This document shows positions 18,030-28,857 of a stretch of 64,000 nt of DNA, piece by piece; position 1 is the stretch's first letter, and each line of letters starts with the position of its first letter. The stretch covers positions 186,001 to 250,000 of the forward strand of contig JAMLIS010000001.1 of the NCBI GenBank assembly GCA_023954015.1, in the 5' to 3' direction. The translations under genes were made by a program, and so were the position numbers. Under the pieces are notes generated by a model that was given only the letters and a program-made list of their open reading frames with translations, was not told the DNA's origin and ran no database searches. Source of the stretch: Burkholderiaceae bacterium (GTDB lineage: Bacteria > Pseudomonadota > Gammaproteobacteria > Burkholderiales > Burkholderiaceae_E).

Positions 18030-18636
18030 ATCTCAGGAGCGCCGGCCCATCGGCGTGTGCCGTTGACCCGACCCGGGTGACCCGGCAAACACGCTGTGAA
18101 ATGCAGCATTCCTGCTTGCGCAATGCGTTACAGACGCGGAAATGCCGCCTTCTGCAGCGGCGTGAACGCAGGGAAGGTGGCGCATAGCCGCACCAGGAAG
18201 ACGTGCTGCAGTACGCAATCAAGGTTCTTGTCGCACGCAGCAACGCTGCAGAACGCAGCATCTTGGGACGTGCAAATCCTTGCTCGAGCAGAAATGCTGT
18301 TTTTCGCAGCGAACTGGCGGATGGGTGCCTGGCGTCGACCATCTTGGCCGCCCGGCGCCTCGGGTCTGGCGACGGTGGGGCCGTACTTCGGTCTTGTCCG
18401 GGTGCTCGCACGGTTCGACGTTCCGTTGGTGCAAGAGGTGCTCGCACGATTGCCCGGGTATCACCAGGCGAAGCGCGCCAGGCGTTGCGCTGGCTGTGCG
18501 AACCGGTGTCGCCGCCGCGCGAGGTCGAGCAGTATCTGCGCTGGTTCTGCGGCGACACCGCCGACGCTGCGCCTCGGGACGGAGGCGTGGGACGAGTAGC
18601 AGATGGCTGTCGCGGTGACCTTGATGCCCGCGCCCG
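18030..18636. other. Gene-poor interval between CidB and the ABC transporter operon
   Basis: About 600 bp without a convincing intact gene. It is less GC-rich than its surroundings and contains recurring ATGCAGCATT/GCAGAACGCAGCAT words near 18105-18300. The right half holds a short stretch resembling a type I restriction enzyme fragment (listed separately). Open frames on both strands here are poorly protein-like. Confidence 0.5.
18467..18574 (+). pseudogene. Possible remnant of a type I restriction HsdR subunit
   Basis: About 36 codons read GEARQALRWLCEPVSPPREVE followed by QYLRWFCGDTADAAP. The pattern EPV-x-PP-(10)-YxR-x-FCGDT is one I associate with the C-terminal part of HsdR proteins. 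Flanking codons in this frame lose the similarity, and a neighbouring frame just upstream (ARFDVPLVQEVLARLPG) also looks protein-like. This suggests a frameshifted, mostly deleted gene. The family call is from memory and tentative. Confidence 0.3.
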
Positions 18637-19669
18637 TCAATGCCTCCAGCACGCAACCCAGTGCCCCGGGGCGCACTCGCGCAGCGGCGGCGTCGCCTCG
18701 CGGCACTGCGCCTGCGCAACCGGGCAGCGCGTCTGGAAGCGGCATCCGGGCAGCGGATGCAACGGATCGGGCGGTTCTCCGCAGTTCATGATTCGCCGGC
18801 GGCGGCGTTGCACTGCCGGGTCGGGCACCGGTATCGCCGACAGCAGCGCCTCCGTGTACGGATGCAGCGGCGAATCGTAGATCGCGTCGCGCCCGGCGAG
18901 TTCGACCAGCTTGCCGGCGTAGAGGATGGCGATGCGGTGCGAGATATGCCGCACGACGGCGAGGTCGTGCGCGATGAACAGGTAACTCAGCCCGAGTTCG
19001 CGCTGCAGGTCCTGGAGCAGATTCACCACCTGCGCGCGGACCGAGACGTCGAGCGCCGACACCGGCTCGTCGGCGACGATGAACTCGGGGCTCAACGCGA
19101 GTGCACGCGCAATGCCGATGCGCTGGCGCTGCCCGCCCGAAAACGCGTGCGGATACCGGTCGGCGGCGTCGGCGGGCAGGCCGACGCGATGCAGCAGGTC
19201 GGCCACCTGCGTGGCCGCCTCGTCGCGCGTGCGGGCGCGGCCATGCACGAGCAACGGCTCGGCCACGATGTCGAGCACGCGCATGCGCGGATTCAGGCTC
19301 GCGTACGGATCCTGGAAGACGAGCTGCATGTGCTGGCGCAGCTTGCGCAAAGGCTCGCCGCGCAACTGCGTGATGTCGTTGCCGCGAAAGCGGATGCGCC
19401 CGGCGGAAACCGGCAGGCGCCGCAGCACGGCGCGGCCGATCGTCGTCTTTCCCGAACCCGACTCGCCGACCAGCCCGAGCGTCTCGCCCTTGTGCACCGC
19501 GAAGGAGACGTCGTCGACCGCGTGCACGGTCAGCCGTTGCCGCCCCCAGAAGCCGGCGCGCCCGACCGGAAAGCGCACGCTGAGGTTGCGCACGTCGAGC
19601 AGCACCTGCGCGGCGTCCGGTGCGCGCTGCGGGCGCACCGCGCGCTCCCCGACGCAGGAATCGGCGTAT

Positions 19670-19692
<23 letters not shown>
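18637..19692 (-). CDS. ABC transporter ATP-binding protein, OppF/DppF type
   Basis: An ATPase subunit of a dipeptide/oligopeptide/nickel-type importer, about 351 residues. It has Walker [14 protein letters not shown]-loop [13 protein letters not shown], signature [15 protein letters not shown], Walker B FIVADEP and the switch His in FIAHDLAVV. The C-terminal oligo_HPY extension with four cysteines ([14 protein letters not shown] and the final C) is characteristic of OppF/DppF. The chosen ATG (MPASTDS) overlaps the OppD stop by about 23 bases; upstream ATGs at 19701 and 19725 are alternatives. It is the last gene of the five-gene operon. Confidence 0.9.
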
Positions 19693-20706
<1,014 letters not shown>

Positions 20707-20710
<4 letters not shown>

Positions 20711-21650
20711 GCCGGCCTCCGACGCTGGCGCACGATGCGCCGTGCAAAGCTCTTCTCGCGCTCCTGCGGATCGGAGGCGATGCGCAGCCAGCTCGCCAGC
20801 AGGTTGATGCCCAGCACGGACAGCGCAATCGCGCCCCCCGGGAACGTGACCAGCCACCAGGCGCGGAACATGTATTCCTTGCCGTTGGCGACGTCGAGTC
20901 CCCACGAGGTGGCCGGCGGCTGCACGCCCAGGCCGAGGAACGACAGGGCCGCTTCGGCGAGCACGATGCGCGCGAACTCGAGGATCGCGAGCGTGAGCAA
21001 CGGCGACACGAGATTCGGCAGCACGTGGCGAAAGACCACGCGCAGCGACCGGCAGCCGACCATCTCGGCGGCTTCCACGTAGGGCAGCTGGCGCACCGAG
21101 AGCACCGAGCCGCGCACCATCCGCGCGTAGACCATCCATCCGTTGATCGCCAGCACCGCGATGAGCGACCCCATGCTCGGCCCGACGACGGCGAGGATGA
21201 TCAGCGCGAGCAGCAAGCCCGGGAAAGCGACCTGCGTGTCGACCCAGCGCATGATGAAGGCATCGGTGCGACCGCCGAAGTAGCCCGCGAGCAGCCCCAT
21301 CACCGTGCCGAAGCCGCCGGCGAGCAGCACGACGCCGGCGCCGACCGCCAGCGAAACGCGCGAACCGTGGATCAGCCGCGACAGCACGTCGCGCCCGAGA
21401 TGATCGGTGCCGAGCAGGTACGTCCAGGTGCCCTTGTCGAGCCAGGCCGGCGGCAGCAGGCGTGCCCTCAGGTTCTGCGCGCCGGGGTCGTGCGGCGCGA
21501 GCAGCGGGGCGAGCAGCGCCGTGAGGACGAGCAGCACCACCAGCGTGAATCCGACGAGCGCGGTCTTGTCGTGCCGGATCTCGCGTCCCCATCCCCGCAA
21601 GCTCGCGAACAGTTCGTACGGCCGCCCGCGCAGCGACTCGGCGACGGCGC

Positions 21651-21654
<4 letters not shown>
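20707..21654 (-). CDS. ABC transporter permease, OppC/DppC type
   Basis: A 315-residue inner-membrane permease. The N-terminal cytoplasmic segment is followed by a first transmembrane helix (ALVGFTLVVLLVLTALLAPLL). Next come the LGTDHLGRDVLSRLIHGSRVSL segment typical of OppC/DppC and the EAA motif region YVEAAEMVGCRSLRVVFRHVLPN that contacts the ATPases. GLGVQPPATSWG is another family marker. The ATG at 21654 overlaps the stop of the OppB gene by four bases. Confidence 0.92.
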
Positions 21655-22571
<917 letters not shown>

Positions 22572-22578
22572 GGGGCGC

Positions 22579-24057
22579 TCACTTCAGCGACATTTCCTTG
22601 ACCAGGATCTTGCCGTCCATGCGCGGCGTCCACTGCAGGCGCTTGCTCGTGCCGTAGACGTCCTCGATGTTCAGCAGCCAGACGAAATAGGCGTTGTCCC
22701 ACGCGCGCTGCACCGCCTGGTGATACATCGCGCGGCGTCGGCCCGTGTCCACTTCGGTACGCGCCGAGTCGATCAGCCCGGCCAGTTCGGCATCGGTGTT
22801 CGACGCGCCGACGCCACCGGCCTTGTAGTAGGCGGACAGGCTGCGGTCGGCGTCCATCATCTCGTTGGAATTGACGACGAAGATCGCGTCGGCCCGCGTG
22901 TTGCGGTCGAACAGCCGGTTCAGGTACTCGCCGAACTCGTAGATCTTCACGTCGACCTTCAGGCCCACGTCCTGCCAGTACGCCGCTACCGCTTCGATCA
23001 CTTCGCGATCCTTCAGCCAGCGACCCGAAGTGCCGACCATCTGGATCTTCTTGCCCACCACGCCGGCTTCCTCGAGCAGCTTCCGCGCCTGCTTCGGGTC
23101 GTACCCATAGGCCGCCAGCTTCTCGTTGAAGCCGAAGTGCGCCGGGCCGAGCAACTGGCCGGGCGCGACGATCGCGCGTCCTTCGAAGAGCCCCTCGGCG
23201 AGGGCCTTCTTGTCCACCGCCAGGTTCAGCGCCTTGCGCACGCGCACGTCCTTCGTGATGCCGCCGTCGGCATTGAGAATCACGATCGGATTTTCGAGCC
23301 CCCGTACGTGCGCGGCCTTCGGCACGCGTTCGACGAACTCGGGCAGCAGGTTCGTGATGAGGTCGAATTCGCCCGCCATCAGGCCCGCAAGGCGCGTACC
23401 GGGTTCCGAGACGAAGCGGTAGACCACTTTCTGGACGCGGGGCTTCTCGCCCCAATAGTCCTTGTTCGCCTCGAGCGTGATGTCGCGCCCGCGGTTCCAG
23501 CCGACGAAACGATACGGACCGGTACCGAGCGGCGCGGTGCCGATCTGCTTGCCTGCCGCGTGCGCGGGCGAGACGATCTTCAGCCAGTACAGGCGCGCGG
23601 CCATGATCGGATCGGGTCCGTTCGTCCGGATCCGCACGGTCAGGTCGTCGACCTTCGAAGCGCCCGCGATGGTGGAGAAGAATGACGCCTGCTCGGACTT
23701 CAATTTCGGATCGATGACGCGTTCGATGCTGTAGGCAACCGCGGCGGCATCGAGCGGCGAACCGTCGTGAAAGCGGATGCCCGGACGAAGCTTCACTTCC
23801 CACGTGGTCGGATCGACCAGCGCCGGCATCGCCGCGGCCAGCCCGGGCGCCAGGTTCCCGTCCGGCGTACGCGCCAGCAGGGTCTCGTAGACGTTGTCGT
23901 TCACCGCGCGCTCGCTGCCGTCCTCGCGGACCTGCGGATCGAGCGTGGTCGGCTCGGAGCCGAGCGCGATCGTGAGCTGCTGGGCCGATGCGGCCGGTAT
24001 CCAGAAAGCCGCGCAGAGCAATGCGAGAGCGATGCGGAGCAGCGATCGAGCGGTCAT
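22579..24057 (-). CDS. Periplasmic substrate-binding protein of the Opp/Dpp-type ABC transporter
   Basis: A 492-residue solute-binding protein (SBP family 5). A signal peptide is clear: MTARSLLRIALALLCAAFWI followed by PAASAQQ. Family features are LTIALGSEPTTLDPQ, WEVKLRPGIRFHDGSPLDA, GTGPYRFVGWN and VRKALNLAVDKKAL. The start is supported by AGGAG on the minus strand nine bases upstream. It is the first gene of the operon and divergent from a GntR regulator. The ligand is unknown; peptides, nickel-type chelates or organic acids bound by related proteins are all possible. The catabolic operon beyond the regulator suggests an organic substrate. Confidence 0.92.
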   Translation of the reverse strand: MTARSLLRIALALLCAAFWIPAASAQQLTIALGSEPTTLDPQVREDGSERAVNDNVYETLLARTPDGNLAPGLAAAMPALVDPTTWEVKLRPGIRFHDGSPLDAAAVAYSIERVIDPKLKSEQASFFSTIAGASKVDDLTVRIRTNGPDPIMAARLYWLKIVSPAHAAGKQIGTAPLGTGPYRFVGWNRGRDITLEANKDYWGEKPRVQKVVYRFVSEPGTRLAGLMAGEFDLITNLLPEFVERVPKAAHVRGLENPIVILNADGGITKDVRVRKALNLAVDKKALAEGLFEGRAIVAPGQLLGPAHFGFNEKLAAYGYDPKQARKLLEEAGVVGKKIQMVGTSGRWLKDREVIEAVAAYWQDVGLKVDVKIYEFGEYLNRLFDRNTRADAIFVVNSNEMMDADRSLSAYYKAGGVGASNTDAELAGLIDSARTEVDTGRRRAMYHQAVQRAWDNAYFVWLLNIEDVYGTSKRLQWTPRMDGKILVKEMSLK

Positions 24058-24122
24058 GGTGTCTCCTGGCAGGAAGGGAAGCCGCGAGCGAGTGAGTTTT
24101 TTTTCGCATGCTCGACTGGATT

Positions 24123-24135
24123 TTGTATACTGCAG
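24123..24135 (+). promoter_or_regulatory. Candidate GntR operator / -10 between oppA-like gene and gntR
   Basis: TTGTATACTGCAG contains the perfect palindrome GTATAC and a -10-like TATACT for the rightward gntR promoter. A related palindrome lies in front of the ThDP enzyme gene. GntR/FCD regulators often bind short sites with a GTAT-AC core, so autoregulation and control of the transporter are plausible. Confidence 0.45.
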
Positions 24136-24166
24136 ACGATCCAGATCAAGTTTTTCGACGAAACCG

Positions 24167-24907
24167 ATGACTTTCCACAGCGCGCCGCCGGACAAGCTCG
24201 GCGCGAAGCATCCGACACTGCGCCAGGCGGTGACCGAGGCGATTCGCCAGTCGATCTTCCGCGGGAAATACCAACCCGGCGAGCGGCTCGTCGAAGAACA
24301 GCTGGCGAACGAGCTGGGCGTTTCGCGGTATCCGGTGGGCGAGGCGCTGCGTGCGCTGCAAGCCGAAGGGCTGGTCGAAATCAGTCCTCGACGCGGCGCT
24401 GCCGTCACCAAGGTGTCCGAGGAAGAGGCGAACGAGATCGTCGAGCTGCGCGCCTCGCTCGAGGGCCTGTGCGCCAGGCTGGCAACGCGTCGCTGCAGTC
24501 CCGACGACCGGCTCGGTATCGCCGAACTCCTCTCGCGCGGCGAGAGCGCCAGCGCGGCCGGCGACAACGAAGCGCTGGCGGCGCTGCACACCGAGGTGCA
24601 TGCGCTGATGGCGCGCATCGGGCGCAATCGGCATCTGAACGAATTCATCCAGTCGCTGCGCGACAAGACCGCGTGGCTGTACGCGACGAGCCTCGGCTGG
24701 CGGGCGCGCCAGTCGTGGGCCGAACACGCGGCGATCCTCGCTGCGGTGGCGAGCGGGGACGAAGACCTGGCGGCAATCCTGTCGAGCCGCCACGTGCTCA
24801 ACGTGGGTGCCTCGCACCGCAAGCGGCACGACGAGCCCGACACCTCCGAGCCCTCCGGCGTCCCGGCGTTTCCGCAACTTCTCGCCGACAGCCTGCCGGG
24901 CCGCTGA
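24167..24907 (+). CDS. GntR-family (FadR/FCD subfamily) transcriptional regulator
   Basis: A 246-residue regulator. The N-terminal winged helix contains LRQAVTEAIRQSIFRGKYQP followed by GERLVEEQLANELGVSRYPV and GEALRALQAEGLVEISPRRGAAV. The C-terminal all-helical FCD domain contains EIVELRASLEGLCARLA and the later metal/ligand-binding His residues (HTEVHALM, WAEHAAILAAVASGD). It sits between the divergent ABC transporter operon and the co-oriented ThDP/FAD/ALDH operon, which makes it the obvious local regulator of both. Its effector is unknown, but FCD domains usually bind carboxylic acids. Confidence 0.9.
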   Translation: MTFHSAPPDKLGAKHPTLRQAVTEAIRQSIFRGKYQPGERLVEEQLANELGVSRYPVGEALRALQAEGLVEISPRRGAAVTKVSEEEANEIVELRASLEGLCARLATRRCSPDDRLGIAELLSRGESASAAGDNEALAALHTEVHALMARIGRNRHLNEFIQSLRDKTAWLYATSLGWRARQSWAEHAAILAAVASGDEDLAAILSSRHVLNVGASHRKRHDEPDTSEPSGVPAFPQLLADSLPGR

Positions 24908-24963
24908 GCCCGCTGCGGCGCCTCGATATCGAAACAAGGTCGGAGGGCGCCGAAACATTTCGC

Positions 24964-25002
24964 TTGACCCGTACGCCGGATTGCATACAGTATGGAATAC
25001 AG
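24964..25002 (+). promoter_or_regulatory. Promoter and operator-like palindrome of the catabolic operon
   Basis: TTGACC (24964-24969) and TACAGT (24986-24991), 16 bp apart, form a plausible sigma-70 promoter about 30 bp upstream of the ThDP gene. The perfect palindrome CATAC-A-GTATG (24984-24994) overlaps the -10, and a further ATAC follows in GGAATACAG. Such an overlap suggests repression by the neighbouring GntR protein. Confidence 0.5.
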
Positions 25003-25028
25003 CACGCAGAGTCAATAGCGAGGGGGCG

Positions 25029-26804
25029 ATGTCCGAAACCAGGCCCAGTACCGTCAACGGCGCGCAGGCTCTGGTGCGCATGCTGCTCGAGTACCGCGTC
25101 GAAGTGATCTTCGGGGTCCCCGGTGACACGAGTCTCGCGTTCTACGATGCGCTGTACGACGCGGCCGAGCACATTCGCCACGTGATGGCCCGCGACGAGC
25201 GGTCGGCGACCTTCATGGCCGACGCCTACGCGCGCCTGTCGCATCGTCCCGGGGTCTGCGAATGCCCCAGCGGCGCCGGCGCGCTGTATTCGGTGCCCGG
25301 CGTCGCCGAAGCGAACGCCTCCTCGATACCGGTGATCCTCTTCACCTCCGGCGTCTCGCTCGCCGGCGAAGGCAAGGGAACGATCACCGAAATGGAGCAC
25401 CACAAGCTCTTCGAGCCGATCACCAAGTTCTCGTCGTTCCTGAAGACCGCGGACAAGATCCCCGAGACGCTGCGCCGCGCATTCCGCATCGCGACCACCG
25501 GACGCCCGGGCGCCGTGCACCTGGCGTTTCCCACCGAAACGATGAACAACGCCGTGGCGACGGATCGCGCCAGCCTGCACGCCGAGTCCGAGTGCCGCAC
25601 GTACCCGGCCTATCGCACCCGGGGCAGTGCCGAAACGATTACGCAACTGCTCGCGCATCTGGTCGACGCCGAGCGCCCGGTCATCGTCGCCGGCGGCGGC
25701 GTGAATCACTCGAGCGCCAATGCGCAGATCCGCTCGCTCGCCGAAAGGCTTCATGCACCGGTGGTCACGACCATCTCGGGACAGGGCACGATTCCGGACG
25801 AGCACTGGCTCGCCCTCGGCGTCATCGGGGACAACGGTTTCCATCCGCACGCGCATCGCGCGGTCGAGGAGGCCGACGTTCTTCTGTATGTCGGCTGCAA
25901 GATGGGCTCGGTCTCGACGATCAAGTGGACGCTGCCGTCGCCGCGGCCCGGGCGCCGGATCCTGCAGATCGATCTCGACCCCACCGTGCTGGCCAACAAC
26001 TTCGAGAACACGCTCAGCGTCGCCGGGGATGCGCGCCTGGTGATCGAGGACCTGCTCGAGCGCTTGCCGGCGCGCGCGGCGCCCACCTCCGCCTGGGTGC
26101 GCGAACTCAACGCCGATCGCGACCGCTTCTGGAGCGAATCGCAAGCCGTGCTGCATTCGGACACCGCTCCGTTGAAGGCGCAGCGCGTGATCCACGAGTT
26201 GAATCGCCGCCTCCCGTCGCCGTCGGTCGTGATCGCCGACGCCGGCACGCCCACGCCGCACATCACGCGCTTCCTGCGACTGGCCGGTGACGGTTCGCGC
26301 GTGCTGATCCCGAGAGCGTTCGGCGGGCTCGGCTACGCGATCCCGGCGGTGGTGGGCGCGTGGTTCGCGCGGCCCGATGCACGACCGGTAGGTCTGTTCG
26401 GCGACGGCTCGCTCGGCATGTCGGCCGGGGAACTCGAGACGCTGGCGCGCCTGCAGGTACCGGCCGTGCTGATCCATTTCAACAACGGCTGCTTCGGCTG
26501 GATCAAGACGCTGCAGTCGTTGCACAACCGCAGCAGGTTCCTGTCGGTCGACTTCTCGCCCGGCGACATGAGCCGCGTCGCCTCCGCCTACGGCATTCGC
26601 TCCTGGCGCGTCGAGGACGCGGCGCAGCTCGCGACGGCGCTCGACGAGGCCTTCGCGCACCAAGGACCGGCATTCCTCGACATCGTGATCGAACCGCTGG
26701 TCAGCGATCTGCCGCCGGTCTATTCGTGGCTGAAGACCGCAGGCAAGGACCCGATGAGCCACCACCGCGCCAACTCCCGGCCGGACACAGGAGATCTGCG
26801 ATGA
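25029..26804 (+). CDS. Thiamine-diphosphate-dependent enzyme, acetolactate synthase-like
   Basis: A 591-residue ThDP enzyme with the three-domain POX/AHAS fold. N-terminal domain: VIFGVPGDTSLAFYDAL and MARDERSATFMADAYARL, where the Glu aligns with the catalytic ThDP-activating Glu. Central domain: RPVIVAGGGVNHSSANAQI. C-terminal ThDP motif: GDGSLGMSAGELETLARLQ with HFNNGCFGW. It would decarboxylate a 2-oxo acid or join/cleave C-C bonds. It opens an operon with an FAD oxidoreductase (start overlaps its stop), TSUP permease, aldehyde dehydrogenase and a ferredoxin-dependent oxidoreductase. Acetolactate synthase itself is unlikely because no small subunit is present and the context is catabolic. 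Confidence 0.87.
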   Translation: MSETRPSTVNGAQALVRMLLEYRVEVIFGVPGDTSLAFYDALYDAAEHIRHVMARDERSATFMADAYARLSHRPGVCECPSGAGALYSVPGVAEANASSIPVILFTSGVSLAGEGKGTITEMEHHKLFEPITKFSSFLKTADKIPETLRRAFRIATTGRPGAVHLAFPTETMNNAVATDRASLHAESECRTYPAYRTRGSAETITQLLAHLVDAERPVIVAGGGVNHSSANAQIRSLAERLHAPVVTTISGQGTIPDEHWLALGVIGDNGFHPHAHRAVEEADVLLYVGCKMGSVSTIKWTLPSPRPGRRILQIDLDPTVLANNFENTLSVAGDARLVIEDLLERLPARAAPTSAWVRELNADRDRFWSESQAVLHSDTAPLKAQRVIHELNRRLPSPSVVIADAGTPTPHITRFLRLAGDGSRVLIPRAFGGLGYAIPAVVGAWFARPDARPVGLFGDGSLGMSAGELETLARLQVPAVLIHFNNGCFGWIKTLQSLHNRSRFLSVDFSPGDMSRVASAYGIRSWRVEDAAQLATALDEAFAHQGPAFLDIVIEPLVSDLPPVYSWLKTAGKDPMSHHRANSRPDTGDLR

Positions 26805-28111
26805 AAATCGTCGTCATCGGCGGCGGCTGGGCGGGCTGCTCCGCCGCCGTCTCCGCCGCGAAGCAGGGTGCCGAAGTCGTGCTGCTCGAACGCTCCGACA
26901 TGCTGCTGGGAACGGGGCTGGTCGGCGGCATCTTCCGCAACAACGGGCGCTTCACTGCCGCGGAAGAGATGATCGCGATGGGCGGCGGCGAGATGTTCGC
27001 CGCGATGGACAGCTGCGCACTGCACACCGGCGTCGAATTTCCCGGGCACAGCCACGCGTCGCTGTACAACGTCGCGGCGATCGAGCCCGCAGTGCGACGC
27101 GTGCTCGCCGCCGCCGGCGTTCGCGTGCTGCACCGCGTGCGAATCACCGATGTCGAAATGGACGGCAGGCGCATCGCAGCGGTGTCGACGCACAAGAGCG
27201 AAGGTGCGCGCCGCTTCGCGGCCGACGTCTTCATCGAAACCACCGGCACCGCAGGAGTGCCGAACGTCTGCAAGTCGCACGGCAACGGCTGCGCGATGTG
27301 CGTGCTGCGCTGCCACACCTTCGGCAATCGGGTGAGCATCGCCGGACGCGCGGGCGTCACCGAGATGAACGGCCAGAAGCACGGCCGCACCGGCGCCATG
27401 AGCGGCTCCTGCAAGTTGCACAAGGAGTCCCTGGCGGCGCCCATCCGCGCGGAGCTCGAACGCACCGGCGTGGCCGTCGTGCCGATTCCCGGCAAGGACA
27501 AGGAAAGCGGCGCCGACAAGCTCACCTACAAGGCGTGCCAGCAGTACGCACTGCAGGAATTCAGCGACAACCTCGTGCTGCTCGACACCGGCCACGCGAA
27601 GCTGATGTCGCCGTTCATTCCGCTGGACGAACTTCGCGCGGTGCCCGGCTTCGAGAATGCCCGCTACGAGGACCCCTACGCCGGCGGCATCGGCAACTCG
27701 GTTCGCTACCTCGCCATGTCGCCGCGCAACGATGCGTTGCAGGTCGACGGACTCGACAATCTCTTCTGCGCCGGCGAGAAGGCCGGACTGCTCGTCGGTC
27801 ATACCGAAGTGGTGAGCACCGGAGTCCTGGCGGGATACAACGCGGCCCGCGCGATCCGGGGCGAACCGCTGCTCGTGCTGCCCGACAGCCTCGCCGTGGG
27901 CGACGCGATCACGCACGTACGCGAACAGATGCAGACCGAAGCCGGACTCGGGCTGAAGTTCACGTTCTCCGGCTCGGTGTACTTCGAACGGATGAAGGAA
28001 AGGGGCACGTACACCACGAACGTCGAGACCATTCGCGCGCGCGTGGCGGCAGCCGGCCTGACCGACGTCTTCGCGGCGCGAGCCACGGTCCCGGCGCTCG
28101 CAGTCGCATGA
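26801..28111 (+). CDS. FAD-dependent oxidoreductase with a cysteine cluster
   Basis: A 436-residue flavoprotein. The Rossmann motif VIGGGWAGCSAAVSAAKQGAEVVLLER is at the N terminus, and a second FAD motif with Asp is in LDNLFCAGEKAGLLVGHTEVVSTGVLAGYNAAR. It resembles the FAD_oxidored family (HdrA/GlpA-like). A notable segment at about residues 157-171 has four cysteines (C157, C164, C167, C171), which could bind an Fe-S cluster or form redox disulfides. It is translationally coupled to the ThDP enzyme. Reaction unknown; oxidation of an intermediate or electron transfer to the ferredoxin enzyme are options. Confidence 0.82.
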   Translation: MKIVVIGGGWAGCSAAVSAAKQGAEVVLLERSDMLLGTGLVGGIFRNNGRFTAAEEMIAMGGGEMFAAMDSCALHTGVEFPGHSHASLYNVAAIEPAVRRVLAAAGVRVLHRVRITDVEMDGRRIAAVSTHKSEGARRFAADVFIETTGTAGVPNVCKSHGNGCAMCVLRCHTFGNRVSIAGRAGVTEMNGQKHGRTGAMSGSCKLHKESLAAPIRAELERTGVAVVPIPGKDKESGADKLTYKACQQYALQEFSDNLVLLDTGHAKLMSPFIPLDELRAVPGFENARYEDPYAGGIGNSVRYLAMSPRNDALQVDGLDNLFCAGEKAGLLVGHTEVVSTGVLAGYNAARAIRGEPLLVLPDSLAVGDAITHVREQMQTEAGLGLKFTFSGSVYFERMKERGTYTTNVETIRARVAAAGLTDVFAARATVPALAVA

Positions 28112-28127
28112 CCCGGGAGTGCGGCGC

Positions 28128-28847
28128 GTGAGCTGGGCGATCGTGCTGGCGCTGGTCGCCACCGTCACGGCGGCGGCGGCGCTGCAGGCGTCGACCGGGA
28201 TCGGCTTCGGCATGCTCGCTGCGCCCGTTGCGGTGATGCTCGAGCCGACCCTGGTTCCGGGGCCGCTGCTGCTGCTGTCGTTGCTGCTGTCGGTGTTCAC
28301 CGCGCTTCGCGAACGTCATGCGATCGATCTGCCCGGGCTGAGTTTCGCCACCGCCGGCCGCGTGCTCGGCGCCGCTGCCGCCGGCGCCACGCTCGCACTC
28401 GTGCCGGCGTCGGCATTTCCGGCGATCTTCTCGTTGCTGATCCTGGCGGCCGTGGCGGTGAGCGCGAGCGGCTGGCACGCCCGGCCCACGCGCAACAACC
28501 TGGTCGCCGCCGGCCTCGCCTCGGGTTACATGGGAACGATCACCTCGGTGGGCGCACCGCCGATGGCGCTCGTGTACCAGAACGCGTCCGGGCCGACGAT
28601 TCGTTCGACGATGGGCGCGTTCTTCGTCCTGGGCTCGACGATCTCGCTGGCCGCGTTGATCGCGGTCGACCGTGCGCCCGTCGTGGAACTGCTCCACAGC
28701 CTCTGGCTGCTGGTTCCGGTGTGGCTCGGCTTTCGTCTCTCGCGCCACGCCATCGGCTATATCGATCGCGGCCGGGTTCGGCCTTTCGTGCTCGGTCTGT
28801 CGGCAGCGTCGGCACTCGCGCTGTTGCTGCGCGAGACACTGCGCTGA
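28128..28847 (+). CDS. TauE/SafE (TSUP) family membrane permease
   Basis: A 239-residue integral membrane protein with about seven hydrophobic helices and the family pattern STGIGFGMLAAPVAVMLEP in the first repeat and SGYMGTITSVGAPPMALVYQ in the second. TSUP proteins export sulfite or other small organosulfur or organic anions. The GTG at 28128 has GGAG ten bases upstream; GTG at 28119 is an alternative. Within this operon it might export a product such as sulfite from a sulfonated substrate, but that is only a guess from the family. Confidence 0.85.
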   Translation: MSWAIVLALVATVTAAAALQASTGIGFGMLAAPVAVMLEPTLVPGPLLLLSLLLSVFTALRERHAIDLPGLSFATAGRVLGAAAAGATLALVPASAFPAIFSLLILAAVAVSASGWHARPTRNNLVAAGLASGYMGTITSVGAPPMALVYQNASGPTIRSTMGAFFVLGSTISLAALIAVDRAPVVELLHSLWLLVPVWLGFRLSRHAIGYIDRGRVRPFVLGLSAASALALLLRETLR

Positions 28848-28857
28848 GAGAGATCCG

